NCBI RefSeq assembly: GCF_001542815.1
Contig: NZ_CP006992.1
Span: 1,741,501-1,805,500 of the forward strand
Length of the DNA stretch: 64,000 bases
Reading direction: 5' to 3'
DNA from: Methylobacterium sp. AMS5
Lineage (GTDB): Bacteria; Pseudomonadota; Alphaproteobacteria; Rhizobiales; Beijerinckiaceae
The notes below the pieces were generated by a model. The model searched no databases and was not told the DNA's origin. It worked only from the letters and a program-made list of their open reading frames with translations. Shown here piece after piece: positions 16,688 through 27,352 of the stretch; positions within the stretch are counted from its first letter, which is position 1, and each line of letters opens with the position of its first letter. The translations under genes were made by a program, and so were the position numbers.

Positions 16688-17592
16688 CGGGCACTTCCTG
16701 CTGCGGGCCGGGCGCCGAGGGCGCGGGCGCTCGCACGTTCCGCGAGGCCGATCCCCTGGACGAGCAGCGCCGAGAGCGCCGCCGCCGCGAACAGGGCTGC
16801 CCAAATCTGGATCGTCTGGCCGTAATAGGAGCCGGCGAGCAGCCGCGCCCCGAGCCCGGCCTGCGCCCCGGTCGGCAATTCGGCGACGATGGTGCCGACG
16901 AGGCTCGCCGCCACCGCGATCTTCAGGCTCGCGAACAGGTAGGGCAGGGCGGCCGGCCAGCGCAGCCGCGCCAGGATCTGCCCGCGCGAGGCCGAGTAGG
17001 TCCGCATCAAGTCGCGCTGGATCCGGTCGGGGGCGTTCAGCCCCTTCACCATGCCGACCGTGACGGGGAAGAAGCAGAGATAGGCCGCGATCACCGCCTT
17101 CGGCAGCAGGCCGGTCAGGCCGGCCGCGCCGAGCGCCACGATGATGATCGGCGCCACGGCCAGGATCGGCACGGTCTGCGAGGCGACGATCCAGGGCATC
17201 AGGCTCGCCTCGACGCTGCGCAGATGCACGATCGCGACCGCGAGCGCGATGCCGAGCAGCGAGCCGAGGGCGAAGCCGGTGAGCGTCGCCGAGAGGGTGA
17301 CCCAGGCGTGGTAGACGAGGCTGCGCTTCGAACTCAGCGGCACGCCGAGGACGCTGCGCGACAGTTCTGAGACCACCTGATGCGGTGCGGGCACGACGGG
17401 CCGCTCCTGCGCCATCGTTGCCGCGGCGATGCCCGCGGCGTCGGGCGTCGCGCCGGCCCGCACCAGGGCGTCCGCGGCGCCGTTCCAGTTGCCGAGCAGG
17501 GCGGCGAGATACCAGCCAGCGAGCAGCGCCAGCACGACGCCGGCCACCGGCAGCGCCCGGCCGCGGGGAAAGGACGCCGCCTTACGCGTCAT
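16684..17592 (-). CDS. ABC transporter permease (BPD_transp_1), subunit 1
   Basis: A 302-residue permease paired with the next gene. Hydrophobic segments begin at A-G-V-V-L-A-L-L-A-G-W-Y; the family motif P-I-L-A-V-A-P-I-I-I-V-A-L-G and the EAA-type loop A-R-L-R-W-P-A-A-L-P-Y-L-F-A-S-L-K are clear. Its start overlaps the end of the ATPase gene by 11 bp, so translation is coupled. Two distinct permeases with one ATPase indicate a heterodimeric channel, as in ThiX/RibX-like importers. Confidence 0.9.
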   Translation of the reverse strand: MTRKAASFPRGRALPVAGVVLALLAGWYLAALLGNWNGAADALVRAGATPDAAGIAAATMAQERPVVPAPHQVVSELSRSVLGVPLSSKRSLVYHAWVTLSATLTGFALGSLLGIALAVAIVHLRSVEASLMPWIVASQTVPILAVAPIIIVALGAAGLTGLLPKAVIAAYLCFFPVTVGMVKGLNAPDRIQRDLMRTYSASRGQILARLRWPAALPYLFASLKIAVAASLVGTIVAELPTGAQAGLGARLLAGSYYGQTIQIWAALFAAAALSALLVQGIGLAERASARALGARPAAGSAR

Positions 17593-18436
17593 AGGCGTGA
17601 CCGGCGCGCAGGCCCTCGCGCACCCGCTGGCCGAGCCGCAGGAACTCGGGCGTCTCGCGGATCTCCAGCGGACGCTCCCGCCCGAGCGCGGTGCAATCGA
17701 CGATGTCGATGATGCGCCCCGGGCGCGGCGACATCACCACGACGCGGGTCGAGAGGTAGACCGCCTCGGGGATCGAGTGGGTGACGAACAGGACCGTCTT
17801 GGCGGTCTTGCGCCACAGCGCGAGGAGCTGCGCGTTGAGGTGGTCGCGCACGATCTCGTCCAGCGCCCCGAAGGGCTCGTCCATCAGCAGCAGCTTCGGA
17901 TCGAAGCAGAGGGCGCGGGCGATCGAGGCCCGCTGCTGCATGCCGCCGGAGAGCTGCCAGGGGAACTTGTTGGCAAAGCCGGTGAGCTGGACGAGGTCGA
18001 GGAAATGCGCCACGCGCTCCCGCCGCTCGGCGCGCGGCACGCCGAAGATCTCGAGCGGCAGGGCGACGTTGCGGGCGATGGTCCGCCAGGGATAGAGCGC
18101 CGGCGCCTGGAACACGAAGCCGTAGTCGCGCCGCAGCCGCGCCGCCTCGGCGCCGACGCCGTTGACCGTCAGTTCGCCGCCGGTCGGCTGTTCGAGATCG
18201 GCGACGCAGCGCAACAGCGTGGTCTTGCCGCAGCCGGACGGGCCGATGAAGGAGACGAATTCGCCCGGCGCCACCGCGAGATCGACATCGGCAAGCGCGT
18301 GAACCGGCCCGTCGGCGGTGGTGTAGGTCAGGGACAGTCCGCGCGCGGCGATGACGGGCGCCGCCGGCACCGCGCGCGGCGCCGGTGGCTCGAATTCGGG
18401 CGGCTGTTTGAGGGCGAGGGCGCCGGCACGCGACAT
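17582..18436 (-). CDS. ABC transporter ATP-binding protein (SsuB/TauB/ThiZ-like)
   Basis: A 284-residue single-domain ABC ATPase. Walker A is G-P-S-G-C-G-K-T-T, the signature is L-S-G-G-M-Q-Q-R, Walker B is L-L-L-M-D-E-P-F-G-A-L-D and the switch His is in V-T-H-S-I-P-E-A. This pattern is standard for nitrate/sulfonate/taurine and pyrimidine importers. A proline-rich 30-residue lead precedes the domain. It is first of the three overlapping transporter genes and lies 203 bp downstream of rutF on the same strand, so it may be part of the rut operon or start from its own promoter in that gap. Confidence 0.93.
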   Translation of the reverse strand: MSRAGALALKQPPEFEPPAPRAVPAAPVIAARGLSLTYTTADGPVHALADVDLAVAPGEFVSFIGPSGCGKTTLLRCVADLEQPTGGELTVNGVGAEAARLRRDYGFVFQAPALYPWRTIARNVALPLEIFGVPRAERRERVAHFLDLVQLTGFANKFPWQLSGGMQQRASIARALCFDPKLLLMDEPFGALDEIVRDHLNAQLLALWRKTAKTVLFVTHSIPEAVYLSTRVVVMSPRPGRIIDIVDCTALGRERPLEIRETPEFLRLGQRVREGLRAGHAYDA

Positions 18437-18639
18437 GGCAGGCTTTCGTTCCGTGGGTTTCGGGTCGGCTCTCGATCGGGCGTCCGGGAGCCGGGGGCAG
18501 GCCGAGGGGGCAGGGGAAGAGGGGAGGGCGGGCCCGCCGCCGGACATCGTCGCAGCACCGGATCGAGCATTTTCCGTGCCGTCCGGGCCGAACGGCGCGA
18601 AGGCGCCCGGCGGCCGGGATGCGATGCGCCGGTCCCGGC

Positions 18640-19245
18640 TCAGGCGCTCCTGAGGGCCAAAGCCGGCCCTTCGGCGGGCCGGGCTCCGACGGCGCGGGGC
18701 GCGCGCGCCGGCTCGGCCGGGGCGGATCCGCTCCGCGGCGTGCGGGGGAGCGTGCGGTAGCGGCGCTCGCTGTAGAGCAGCGCGTCGGCCTGCCCCGAAG
18801 CGGCGACGACCTCGACCGCGCAGTAGAGCACGTCGTGGCTGCCGACGGCGTGGCGCCCGACGATGCGGCAATCGAAGCTGACGAGGGCGTCGGCCAGCGC
18901 GGGCGCCCCGCTGCGCAGCCGCCGCCACGTGCCCGCCGCGAAGCGCTCGTCCACGGGCGTGCGCCCTCCGAACAGGCTCGCCACCGTCTCGTGGCCCTCG
19001 CCGAGGGTGTTCACGCACAGCGTCCCGTTCTGGGTGAGGGCGGCGTAGGCGGAGGAGGCGCGGTTGATGCAGACGAGCAGCGTCGGCGGCGCGTCGCTGA
19101 CGCTGCACACGGCCGAGGCGGTGAAGCCGGCCCGCCCGCCCGGACCGTCGGTGGTGATCAGATGCACCGCGCTCGCGAGCCGGGACATCGCCTCGCGGTA
19201 GGCGGCCGCATCGACGGGGACGGCGGCGCTCTCAGACTCGGTCAT
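18640..19245 (-). CDS. rutF: RutF, flavin reductase for uracil monooxygenase
   Basis: A 201-residue flavin reductase-like protein (FMN-binding split barrel) that supplies reduced FMN to RutA. The fold-typical pattern [21 protein letters not shown] and C-V-N-T-L are present near residues 40-85, and [14 protein letters not shown] sequence ends the domain near 165. The last 30 residues are an alanine/proline-rich tail not seen in E. coli RutF. It is the last rut gene, 30 bp after rutD. The call rests on family fold plus operon position. Confidence 0.88.
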   Translation of the reverse strand: MTESESAAVPVDAAAYREAMSRLASAVHLITTDGPGGRAGFTASAVCSVSDAPPTLLVCINRASSAYAALTQNGTLCVNTLGEGHETVASLFGGRTPVDERFAAGTWRRLRSGAPALADALVSFDCRIVGRHAVGSHDVLYCAVEVVAASGQADALLYSERRYRTLPRTPRSGSAPAEPARAPRAVGARPAEGPALALRSA

Positions 19246-19275
19246 GGCGGCGGCCTTTCGTGAGGTCGGGTCGCT

Positions 19276-20455
<1,180 letters not shown>

Positions 20456-20470
20456 AGGGGCGGTCTCCGG

Positions 20471-21216
20471 TCAGGCGGGGATGCGGCGGGCTTCGTCGGA
20501 GCTGAGCGCGGCCTCGAAGGCGGCGACATCCGACACCCAGCCGAAGAAGGTCTCGATGTTGCGCAGCGCGCCCTCCTGCAGGGCGGGCGGGCCGGCCTGG
20601 TGGGTGGCGTCGGCGAGCACGATTCCGAAATACTCGCGGTGGTAGCCGTCGCGCAGGGTCGATTCCACGCAGACATTCGTGGCGATGCCGGTGAAGACCA
20701 GCGTGCGGATGCCGCGCGCCCGCAGCATGCTGTCCAGCGGCGTGTTGTAGAAGCCGCTGTAGCGGGGCTTGGGCAGGACGATGTCGCCGGGCTCAGGGCT
20801 CAGCGCATCGACGAGGGCGTAATCCCACGTGCCTTTGGCCAGGAGCCGCTGGTTCATCTCCGGCCGGCGGCGCATGGTCTTGAGCGCGTTCGACTTGTGC
20901 CAGTTCGGCGAGCCCGGCCCTCCGGCCTCGACGTAGTCCGGGTCCCAGCCGTTCTGGAACCAGACCACGCGGATGCCGGCCGCGCGGGCCGCCGCCACGG
21001 CCCGGGCGATCCGCTCGATCACCGGCCCGGTCGCCGAGACGTCGAAGCCGGCGAGATCGAGATAGCCGCCTTTAGTCGCGTAGGCGTTCTGCATGTCGAC
21101 GACGATGAGCACGGTCGTGTCCGCGTCGAAGGCGATCGGCTCGGGCCGCGCCGGCAGCGTGACCGCGCCGTGGCGGCCGGACGGATCGCGGTAGCCCGCA
21201 GGGGCATCGGCTTCCA

Positions 21217-21217
<1 letters not shown>
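20471..21217 (-). CDS. rutB: RutB, ureidoacrylate amidohydrolase
   Basis: A 248-residue isochorismatase-fold enzyme that hydrolyses ureidoacrylate (or its peracid) to aminoacrylate, CO2 and ammonia. The catalytic Asp41 (V-V-D-M-Q-N), Lys150 (L-P-K-P-R-Y-S-G-F) and Cys183 (A-T-N-V-C-V-E-S-T) are visible, and the [14 protein letters not shown] signature is specific for RutB. ATG 21217 overlaps the rutA stop by one base (TGATG), so the two are coupled. Confidence 0.96.
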
Positions 21218-22347
<1,130 letters not shown>

Positions 22348-22416
22348 GACAAACCCTCGCTCACTCGTCCGGCCGGCGCTTCGAGGGGCCGGCGACAGGT
22401 CTGGACGGTAGCGAAT

Positions 22417-22432
22417 CAGACCATTTGGTCAA
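22417..22432. promoter_or_regulatory. RutR operator 1 upstream of rutA
   Basis: The sequence CAGACCATTTGGTCAA matches the RutR consensus TTGACCA-NN-TGGTCAA at 12 of the 14 fixed positions, with one half (TGGTCAA) perfect. It lies 70 bp before the rutA start. On the minus strand the TTGACC half could also act as a -35 element, so RutR binding here would block transcription; uracil or thymine relieves RutR. Confidence 0.75.
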
Positions 22433-22449
22433 ACTCTGAGAGCCGATAT

Positions 22450-22465
22450 TTGACCGTTTGCACAA
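22450..22465. promoter_or_regulatory. RutR operator 2 (weaker) upstream of rutA
   Basis: TTGACCGTTTGCACAA matches the RutR consensus at 11 of 14 fixed positions. Its centre is 33 bp, about three helical turns, from operator 1, which would put two RutR dimers on the same face of the DNA. Confidence 0.55.
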
Positions 22466-22561
22466 ACTCTCCGCGCGATGCCCGCGCGGCGGGCCGTTTC
22501 TGCTTACGCTTGGTGCGATTCTCGCCGACGTCGTCTGGTATCGAAACGGAAGAAAGGCGAA

Positions 22562-23203
22562 TCAGGTCAGTCCGAGGCTCGCCAGGATCAGTCTCTGGGT
22601 GCTCTCCACCGTCTGCTCGAAGAAGGCCTCGTCGCTGAGATCGCGCCCGGTGATGGCCTCCACCTGCACCGCGAAGTCGGCAAAGTGCTGGGTGACGGCC
22701 CAGATCGCGAAGACGAGGTGGCGGGGATCGTGCGGGGCGATGCGCCCGTCGGCGATCCAGCCGCGCAGCACCGCGGCCTTGGCCTCGACCAAGTCCCGCA
22801 GGGGACCTTCGAGTTCGGCCCGCAGGAGCGGCGCGCCCTGCACGATCTCCAGGCAGAACAGCCGCGAGGCCCGCGGCGCGTCCCGCGACAGCGTGATCTT
22901 CGAGCGGATGTAGCGCTTGAGCGCCTCGGACGGCTCGGATTCCGCGTCGAGCGCATGGAGCGGGTCGAGCCAGACATCGAGCACGCGCCGCAGCACGGCG
23001 ACGTAGAGGTCTTCCTTGGTGCGGAAGTAGTAGAGCAGGTTCGTCTTCGAGAGCCCGGCGCGCAGGGCGATCTGGTCGAGGCTGGCGCCGTGCAGGCCGA
23101 CGGTCGAGAAGATCTCCAGGCCGGCATCAAGCACGGCTTCCCGGCGCAGGGCACCGTCGCGTCGCTGTCGGCGCGCCGGGGCCCCGATCTCGCTTCCGAC
23201 CAC
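22562..23203 (-). CDS. rutR: RutR, TetR-family repressor of pyrimidine degradation
   Basis: A 213-residue TetR-type regulator (E. coli RutR has 212). I use GTG 23203, which follows GGGAGGG, although the frame is open to 23287. The helix-turn-helix (L-D-Q-I-A-L-R-A-G-L-S-K-T-N-L-L-Y-Y-F-R-T-K-E-D-L-Y) and the ligand domain motifs I-R-S-K-I-T-L-S-R-D-A-P-R-A-S-R-L-F-C and W-A-V-T-Q-H-F-A-D-F-A follow E. coli RutR closely. It binds uracil or thymine. It lies upstream of rutA on the same strand with 214 bp between, holding the two operators. Confidence 0.95.
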   Translation of the reverse strand: MVGSEIGAPARRQRRDGALRREAVLDAGLEIFSTVGLHGASLDQIALRAGLSKTNLLYYFRTKEDLYVAVLRRVLDVWLDPLHALDAESEPSEALKRYIRSKITLSRDAPRASRLFCLEIVQGAPLLRAELEGPLRDLVEAKAAVLRGWIADGRIAPHDPRHLVFAIWAVTQHFADFAVQVEAITGRDLSDEAFFEQTVESTQRLILASLGLT

Positions 23204-23329
23204 GCCCGACCCTCCCGATCCGTCACCGTCCCCGCGCGGCTCTCGGATCACGTATCCGATCCCGCGCGCGCGACCAATCGCCGGCACCGCGCAGCGACCG
23301 GGCCGCTCCTCCCGCGCGGTCGAAGACCG

Positions 23330-23827
23330 TCAGGCGTGCGCGATGATCCAGGGCTCGCCGAAGGGATGCTCCTCCAGGTTCACCCCTGGGCCGCCCCGGT
23401 CGATCACCCAGAAATCCTGGGGGCGGTCGAGCGGTGTGAGAACGCCGTGCCACGTGCCGAGCGCGTAGCAGACGCCCTGGCCGGGAGCGGTGAGGAAGGC
23501 CCGCGGCCGACCGGGCTTGCCGCCCTCGTCCGGGCAGACGACGACGAGGAACGGCGCGACATTCAGGGGGATGAAGGCCTGGGCTCCGAGCGGGTGTCGC
23601 TCGACGAGGCTCAGGCGGAGCGGCAGCGCGTAGGGATCGGCCTCGACGAAGCCGATCACCACCTGCCCCTCCGCGCCCGCGACGACCACCCGCGCGAGGT
23701 CGTGGAAGCGGCGGGCCCGGCCGCCGTTCATCGGCTGCGGGGCGACGGCCGCCCTGTCGATCACCGTGCCGAACGGCGCGAAGGCTTCCCGCGTCAGCGG
23801 CTCGACGGGGATCCGCCGTTCGCTCAT
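23330..23827 (-). CDS. allA: AllA, ureidoglycolate lyase
   Basis: A 165-residue cupin-like enzyme that splits (S)-ureidoglycolate to glyoxylate and urea, the last step of purine ring breakdown. Family features: E-A-F-A-P-F-G-T-V-I at the N-terminus, R-R-F-H-D-L-A, V-E-R-H-P-L-G-A-Q-A-F-I-P, and G-V-C-Y-A-L-G-T-W-H-G-V-L-T-P-L. E. coli AllA has 160 residues. ATG 23827 overlaps the allE stop by four bases, so the two are coupled. Confidence 0.93.
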   Translation of the reverse strand: MSERRIPVEPLTREAFAPFGTVIDRAAVAPQPMNGGRARRFHDLARVVVAGAEGQVVIGFVEADPYALPLRLSLVERHPLGAQAFIPLNVAPFLVVVCPDEGGKPGRPRAFLTAPGQGVCYALGTWHGVLTPLDRPQDFWVIDRGGPGVNLEEHPFGEPWIIAHA

Positions 23828-24663
23828 CGGAAGGCTCCGAACGGCGCGAGCGAAGCGTGCCGGTTCACGTCCTTGTAGAGCAGGTAGCGGAAGGGGCCGG
23901 GGCCGCCCGCGTAGCAGGCTTGCGGGCAGAAGGCGCGCAGCCACAGGAAGTCGCCGGCCTCCACCTCGACCCAGTCGCGGTTGAGCCGGTAGACCGCCTT
24001 GCCCTCCAGCACGAACAGGCCGTGCTCCATCACATGCGTCTCCTCGAATGGGATCGAGGCGCCGGGCCGCAGGGTGACGATGTTGACGTGCATGTCGTGG
24101 CGCACGTCCTCGGGCGAGACGAAGCGGGTGGTGGCCCAGGCGCCGTCGGTGCCCGGCATCGCCACCGGGGCGATCTCGGATTCGTGGGTGACGAGGGCCG
24201 GCGGGCAGGCGAGGCCCTCGACGCGCTCGTATGCCTTGCGGATCCAGTGGAAGCGCGCCGGCTCGGACCCTTCGCCGTGCAGGCTCCAGGCCGCCCCCGG
24301 GGGCAGGTAGACGTAGCTACCGGGGCGCAGGGCATGCGCCTGTCCTTCGAGGACGAGGCGGAGGCGACCGCCGACCACGAACAGTACGCCCTCGGCGCGT
24401 GGGTCCGGCTCCGGCCGCTCGCTGCCGCCGCCGGGCGCCACCTCCATCAGGTACTGCGCGAAGGTTTCGGAGAAACCCGACAGGGGCCGCGACAGCATCC
24501 AGGCCCGCGTGCCCTCCCAGAACGGCAGTACGCTCGTGACGATGTCGCGCATCACCCCCTTCGGGATGACGGCGTAGGCCTCGGTGAATACGGCCCGGCC
24601 CGTCATCAGCGCCGTCTGGGGAGGCAGGCCGCCGCAGGGCGGATTGTAGGGGGAAGCGGTCAT
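23824..24663 (-). CDS. allE: AllE, (S)-ureidoglycine aminohydrolase
   Basis: A 279-residue bicupin enzyme that converts (S)-ureidoglycine to (S)-ureidoglycolate and ammonia. The C-terminal cupin holds the likely Mn ligands in F-E-E-T-H-V-M-E-H-G (Glu, His, His) and in F-C-P-Q-A-C-Y-A (Gln), and the end L-L-Y-K-D-V-N-R is shared with E. coli AllE (K-D-C-N-R). The upstream allantoate amidohydrolase (AllC) is not in the window. It is followed by allA with overlapping stop and start, and lies 46 bp after puuD. Confidence 0.93.
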   Translation of the reverse strand: MTASPYNPPCGGLPPQTALMTGRAVFTEAYAVIPKGVMRDIVTSVLPFWEGTRAWMLSRPLSGFSETFAQYLMEVAPGGGSERPEPDPRAEGVLFVVGGRLRLVLEGQAHALRPGSYVYLPPGAAWSLHGEGSEPARFHWIRKAYERVEGLACPPALVTHESEIAPVAMPGTDGAWATTRFVSPEDVRHDMHVNIVTLRPGASIPFEETHVMEHGLFVLEGKAVYRLNRDWVEVEAGDFLWLRAFCPQACYAGGPGPFRYLLYKDVNRHASLAPFGAFR

Positions 24664-24709
24664 TCGGAGGAATTCCGTTGTCGTGAATGGCGAAGTCGGG
24701 GCGGGGATC

Positions 24710-25960
24710 TCAGTGCGCAGCGTCCGCCAGCCAGGCTGCGATCACGCCGCGCTCCGCCTCGGTCATCTCGGTCACGTTGTTGGGCGGCATGTTGTGCGTC
24801 AGCACGACCTGCCGCCGGATCGCTTCGGCCTGACGGCCGATGGCCTCGGCGGTATCGAGCCGAACGCCCTTCGGCGCGACGCCGATCCCGTCCCAGATCG
24901 GCTCGGCTGCGTGGCACATGGCGCAGCGCCCCGCGACGAGTTCGACGATGGAGTCCGGCGGTGCAGCGCCCCCGTGACCGGCCGAGGCGAGGGCGGTGGC
25001 CGGCGGGCCTTCGGCCTGCGCCGGCAGCCCCAGCACCGCACGCCCCCCGGCGCTTCCGGCGACGGCGAGGACGAAGGCGGCGGCCAGACCCGCCGAGGCC
25101 GCGGCCCAGGCCCACCAGGGCGAGCGGGCGTGGTCGGCATGGCGCACGTTGTAGAAGTAGCGGATCACCGCGCCCGAGGCGGTGACCAGCGCGACGATGA
25201 GCGGAATCGTCGCCTTCGATTCGAACAGCATCGGGTAATGGTTCGCGATCATCAGGAGGACGACCGGCAGGGTCAGGTAGTTGTTCTGCGCCGAGCGTTG
25301 CTTGGCCTGCTTGCCCAGCTTCGGGTCCGGCCGCTCGCCCTTCAGCAGCGCGGCGACGACCTTGCGCTGGTTCGGGATGATGATGAAGAAGACGTTGCCG
25401 GCCATCCAGGTCGCCATCAGGGCGCCGGTATGGATCAGGGCGCCGCGGCCGCTGAACACCTGCGAGAAGCCGAAGGCGGCGAACGTGATGGCCAGCAGGC
25501 CGACCGTGGCGAGGCCGGCCTCGCTCTCGCCGAGCCTTGAGCGGCAGATGCGGTCATAGACGAGCCAGCCGAGCGCCAGCGCCCCGACGCCGAGCGCCGC
25601 CGCGACCGGGGCCGACAGGTCCATCACCGCCGGATCGACGAGGTAGAGCCGCGATTGCGCGTAGTAGATCCAGGCCAGCAGCACGAAGCCCGACAGCCAC
25701 GTCGTATAGGCCTGCCACTTGTGCCAGGTGAGGTCCGGGGAGAGGTGCTCCGGCGCGACGAAATACTTGCGCATCTCGTAGAAGCCGCCGCCATGCACCT
25801 GCCAAGCCGCGGCGCCTTCCCCGGCCGGGATGTCCGGCGTCCGCTTCAGCGACGCGTCGAGATGCATGAAGAAGAACGACGAGCCGATCCAGGCCATCGC
25901 CGCGACGATGTGGAGCCAGCGCAGCAGCAGGCTCCCCCATTCCCAGACGAAGCTCTCCAC
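24710..25960 (-). CDS. puuD: PuuD, membrane urate hydroxylase with C-terminal cytochrome c
   Basis: A 416-residue protein with about eight membrane helices (DUF989/PuuD type) beginning L-L-L-R-W-L-H-I-V-A-A-M-A-W-I-G-S-S-F-F-F, and a periplasmic cytochrome c domain at the end with the heme motif C-A-M-C-H and an axial Met in N-M-P-P-N-N. It oxidises urate to 5-hydroxyisourate, replacing soluble uricase and feeding electrons to the respiratory chain. The product would be handled by UraH (29651) and the UraD part of the fusion at 28002. Together with allE and allA downstream it heads a coherent urate operon. Confidence 0.95.
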   Translation of the reverse strand: MESFVWEWGSLLLRWLHIVAAMAWIGSSFFFMHLDASLKRTPDIPAGEGAAAWQVHGGGFYEMRKYFVAPEHLSPDLTWHKWQAYTTWLSGFVLLAWIYYAQSRLYLVDPAVMDLSAPVAAALGVGALALGWLVYDRICRSRLGESEAGLATVGLLAITFAAFGFSQVFSGRGALIHTGALMATWMAGNVFFIIIPNQRKVVAALLKGERPDPKLGKQAKQRSAQNNYLTLPVVLLMIANHYPMLFESKATIPLIVALVTASGAVIRYFYNVRHADHARSPWWAWAAASAGLAAAFVLAVAGSAGGRAVLGLPAQAEGPPATALASAGHGGAAPPDSIVELVAGRCAMCHAAEPIWDGIGVAPKGVRLDTAEAIGRQAEAIRRQVVLTHNMPPNNVTEMTEAERGVIAAWLADAAH

Positions 25961-26035
25961 GGCCTCTCCCTCCAGTGTCCGGCTGCAATTCTACCGCTGC
26001 CGGCGGGCCTGTATGCCCATCAAATTCCTTGCCAG

Positions 26036-26055
26036 TTTTCGAAATTTTCGCGAGA
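26036..26055. promoter_or_regulatory. AT-rich inverted motif in the puuD / LysR divergent promoter
   Basis: The 134-bp space between puuD and the LysR gene contains TTTTCGAAATTTTCGCGA, an imperfect palindrome that stands out from the GC-rich surroundings. The core TTTTCGAAA recurs in the puuE / uraH divergent promoter at 29520-29528. A divergently transcribed LysR regulator usually binds such a site; the assignment is inference. Confidence 0.4.
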
Positions 26056-26094
26056 TCGGGGCCGTGTCGGGAGGCCGCAGGGCTCGGAGGGCGG

Positions 26095-27027
26095 ATGCTG
26101 TCCCTGGAGAGTGTTCGCATCTTCATGCGCGCGGCGGAGAGCGGCAGCTTCTCGGCGGCCGGCCGCTCGCTGCGCCTGTCGCCCTCGGTGGTCAGCTACC
26201 GCATTCAGACGCTGGAGGAGCATCTCGGCTGCCTGCTGCTCACCCGCACGACGCGGCGGATGAACCTGACGGAAGCCGGCCGCGTCTTCTACGACCGCTG
26301 CCTCGACATCGCCGCCTCCGTGGAGCGGGCGGAGAAGAGCGTCGAGACCCAGGGCGCCGCGCCGCGCGGGACGCTGAAGGTCACCGCCCCGCTGACCCTG
26401 GGCCGGCGCGTCGTGGCGCCGCTGATCCCCGCCTTCCGCGAGCGCCATCCGGAGGCCGACGTCCACCTCCGGCTGTCCGATCATCTGCTCGACCTCGTGC
26501 AGGAGGCGGTCGACGTGGCGGTCCGCCTCGCGCAGATGCGCGACTCGACCTTCACCCTGCGCAAGGTCGCCGATGTCGAACGGATCCTGTGCGCGTCCCC
26601 GGGCTATCTCGCCGCGCATCCCGCCCCCGAGAGCCCGGCGGACCTCATCGATCATGCCTGCCTGCTGCTGCGCTTCCCCGGATCCGAGCAGTTCCGCTGG
26701 AGCCTGCGCGACGGCGACGAGGTCGTGACGCTGCCGGTCTCCGGGCGCATCGACGCGGATGACGGTGACGTGCTGACGGAATGGGCGCTCCAGGGGCAGG
26801 GCATCGCCCTCAAGCCCGTCTTCGAAGTGGCGCCCTACCTCGCCGACGGCCGCCTCGTGCCGGTCCTGCCGGGCACGCCGCCGACACCGGTGACCCTCGG
26901 CGTGGTTTATCCCTCGCGAAAGATGCTGCCGGCCCGCGCCAAGACCTTCATCGAGATGACGACCGAGGCCCTGCGCGCCCATGTCGGCGCCGGGCTCGAC
27001 CTGATCGGCCGGCGCTTAGCGCGGTAG
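26095..27027 (+). CDS. LysR-family regulator, probably of urate degradation
   Basis: A 310-residue LysR regulator starting at ATG 26095 behind a CGGAGGGCGG site (the frame is open further upstream but lacks such a site). The helix-turn-helix reads V-R-I-F-M-R-A-A-E-S-G-S-F-S-A-A-G-R-S-L-R-L-S-P-S-V-V-S-Y. The ligand domain is of the common LysR_substrate class (G-T-L-K-V-T-A-P-L-T-L-G-R-R-V-V-A-P). It is divergent from puuD, which makes it the natural candidate regulator of puuD-allE-allA and perhaps of puuE and uraH. Confidence 0.9.
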   Translation: MLSLESVRIFMRAAESGSFSAAGRSLRLSPSVVSYRIQTLEEHLGCLLLTRTTRRMNLTEAGRVFYDRCLDIAASVERAEKSVETQGAAPRGTLKVTAPLTLGRRVVAPLIPAFRERHPEADVHLRLSDHLLDLVQEAVDVAVRLAQMRDSTFTLRKVADVERILCASPGYLAAHPAPESPADLIDHACLLLRFPGSEQFRWSLRDGDEVVTLPVSGRIDADDGDVLTEWALQGQGIALKPVFEVAPYLADGRLVPVLPGTPPTPVTLGVVYPSRKMLPARAKTFIEMTTEALRAHVGAGLDLIGRRLAR

Positions 27028-27352
27028 GGTTGGGCGCCGACCGGCTTGATCGAGGGGAGCTGTGGGAGGATTTTTTGAAACACGCACGGCCGGGTGGAAG
27101 CAGTGATTCTATATAAATCATCTGGATAAATGATTATTGTATTTATTGGGGAATTTGAATTCTTTATGATTGTAATCTGCGGAATTATATAAATACTCAA
27201 TGAAGTGCAGCCTTAAATAACGCATGAGGCGCTGCGCCCAATCTTTTTCAGCAATATCTGCGGGGAGCGGGCTTCGGTGCTACCGTGGGAACCAGACGTT
27301 CGAGTCGCCGGTAACGCGGCGGACTTAAAAGTTGGCATAAAAGATTTGATTA
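27028..27352. other. AT-rich gene-free spacer
   Basis: About 325 bp. The stretch near 27100-27210 is strikingly AT-rich (runs such as TATATAAAT, ATTATTGTATTTATTGG), unlike the rest of the window. I see no gene. It adjoins the low-GC hydrolase gene and is probably part of the same acquired segment. Confidence 0.7.

Noticed and set aside
14616..16736. Single 706-residue frame joining permease and binding protein
   Set aside because: The frame is open by chance through the permease gene; the binding protein has its own GGAGG site, ATG and signal peptide at 15632.
26907..27200. Minus-strand 97-residue frame starting in the AT-rich spacer
   Set aside because: Most of it is antisense to the LysR gene and the N-terminal part is low-complexity AT-rich coding.
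27210..27320. Possible tRNA or small RNA (GTTCGAGTCGCCGG)
   Set aside because: No cloverleaf could be drawn and there is no CCA end.
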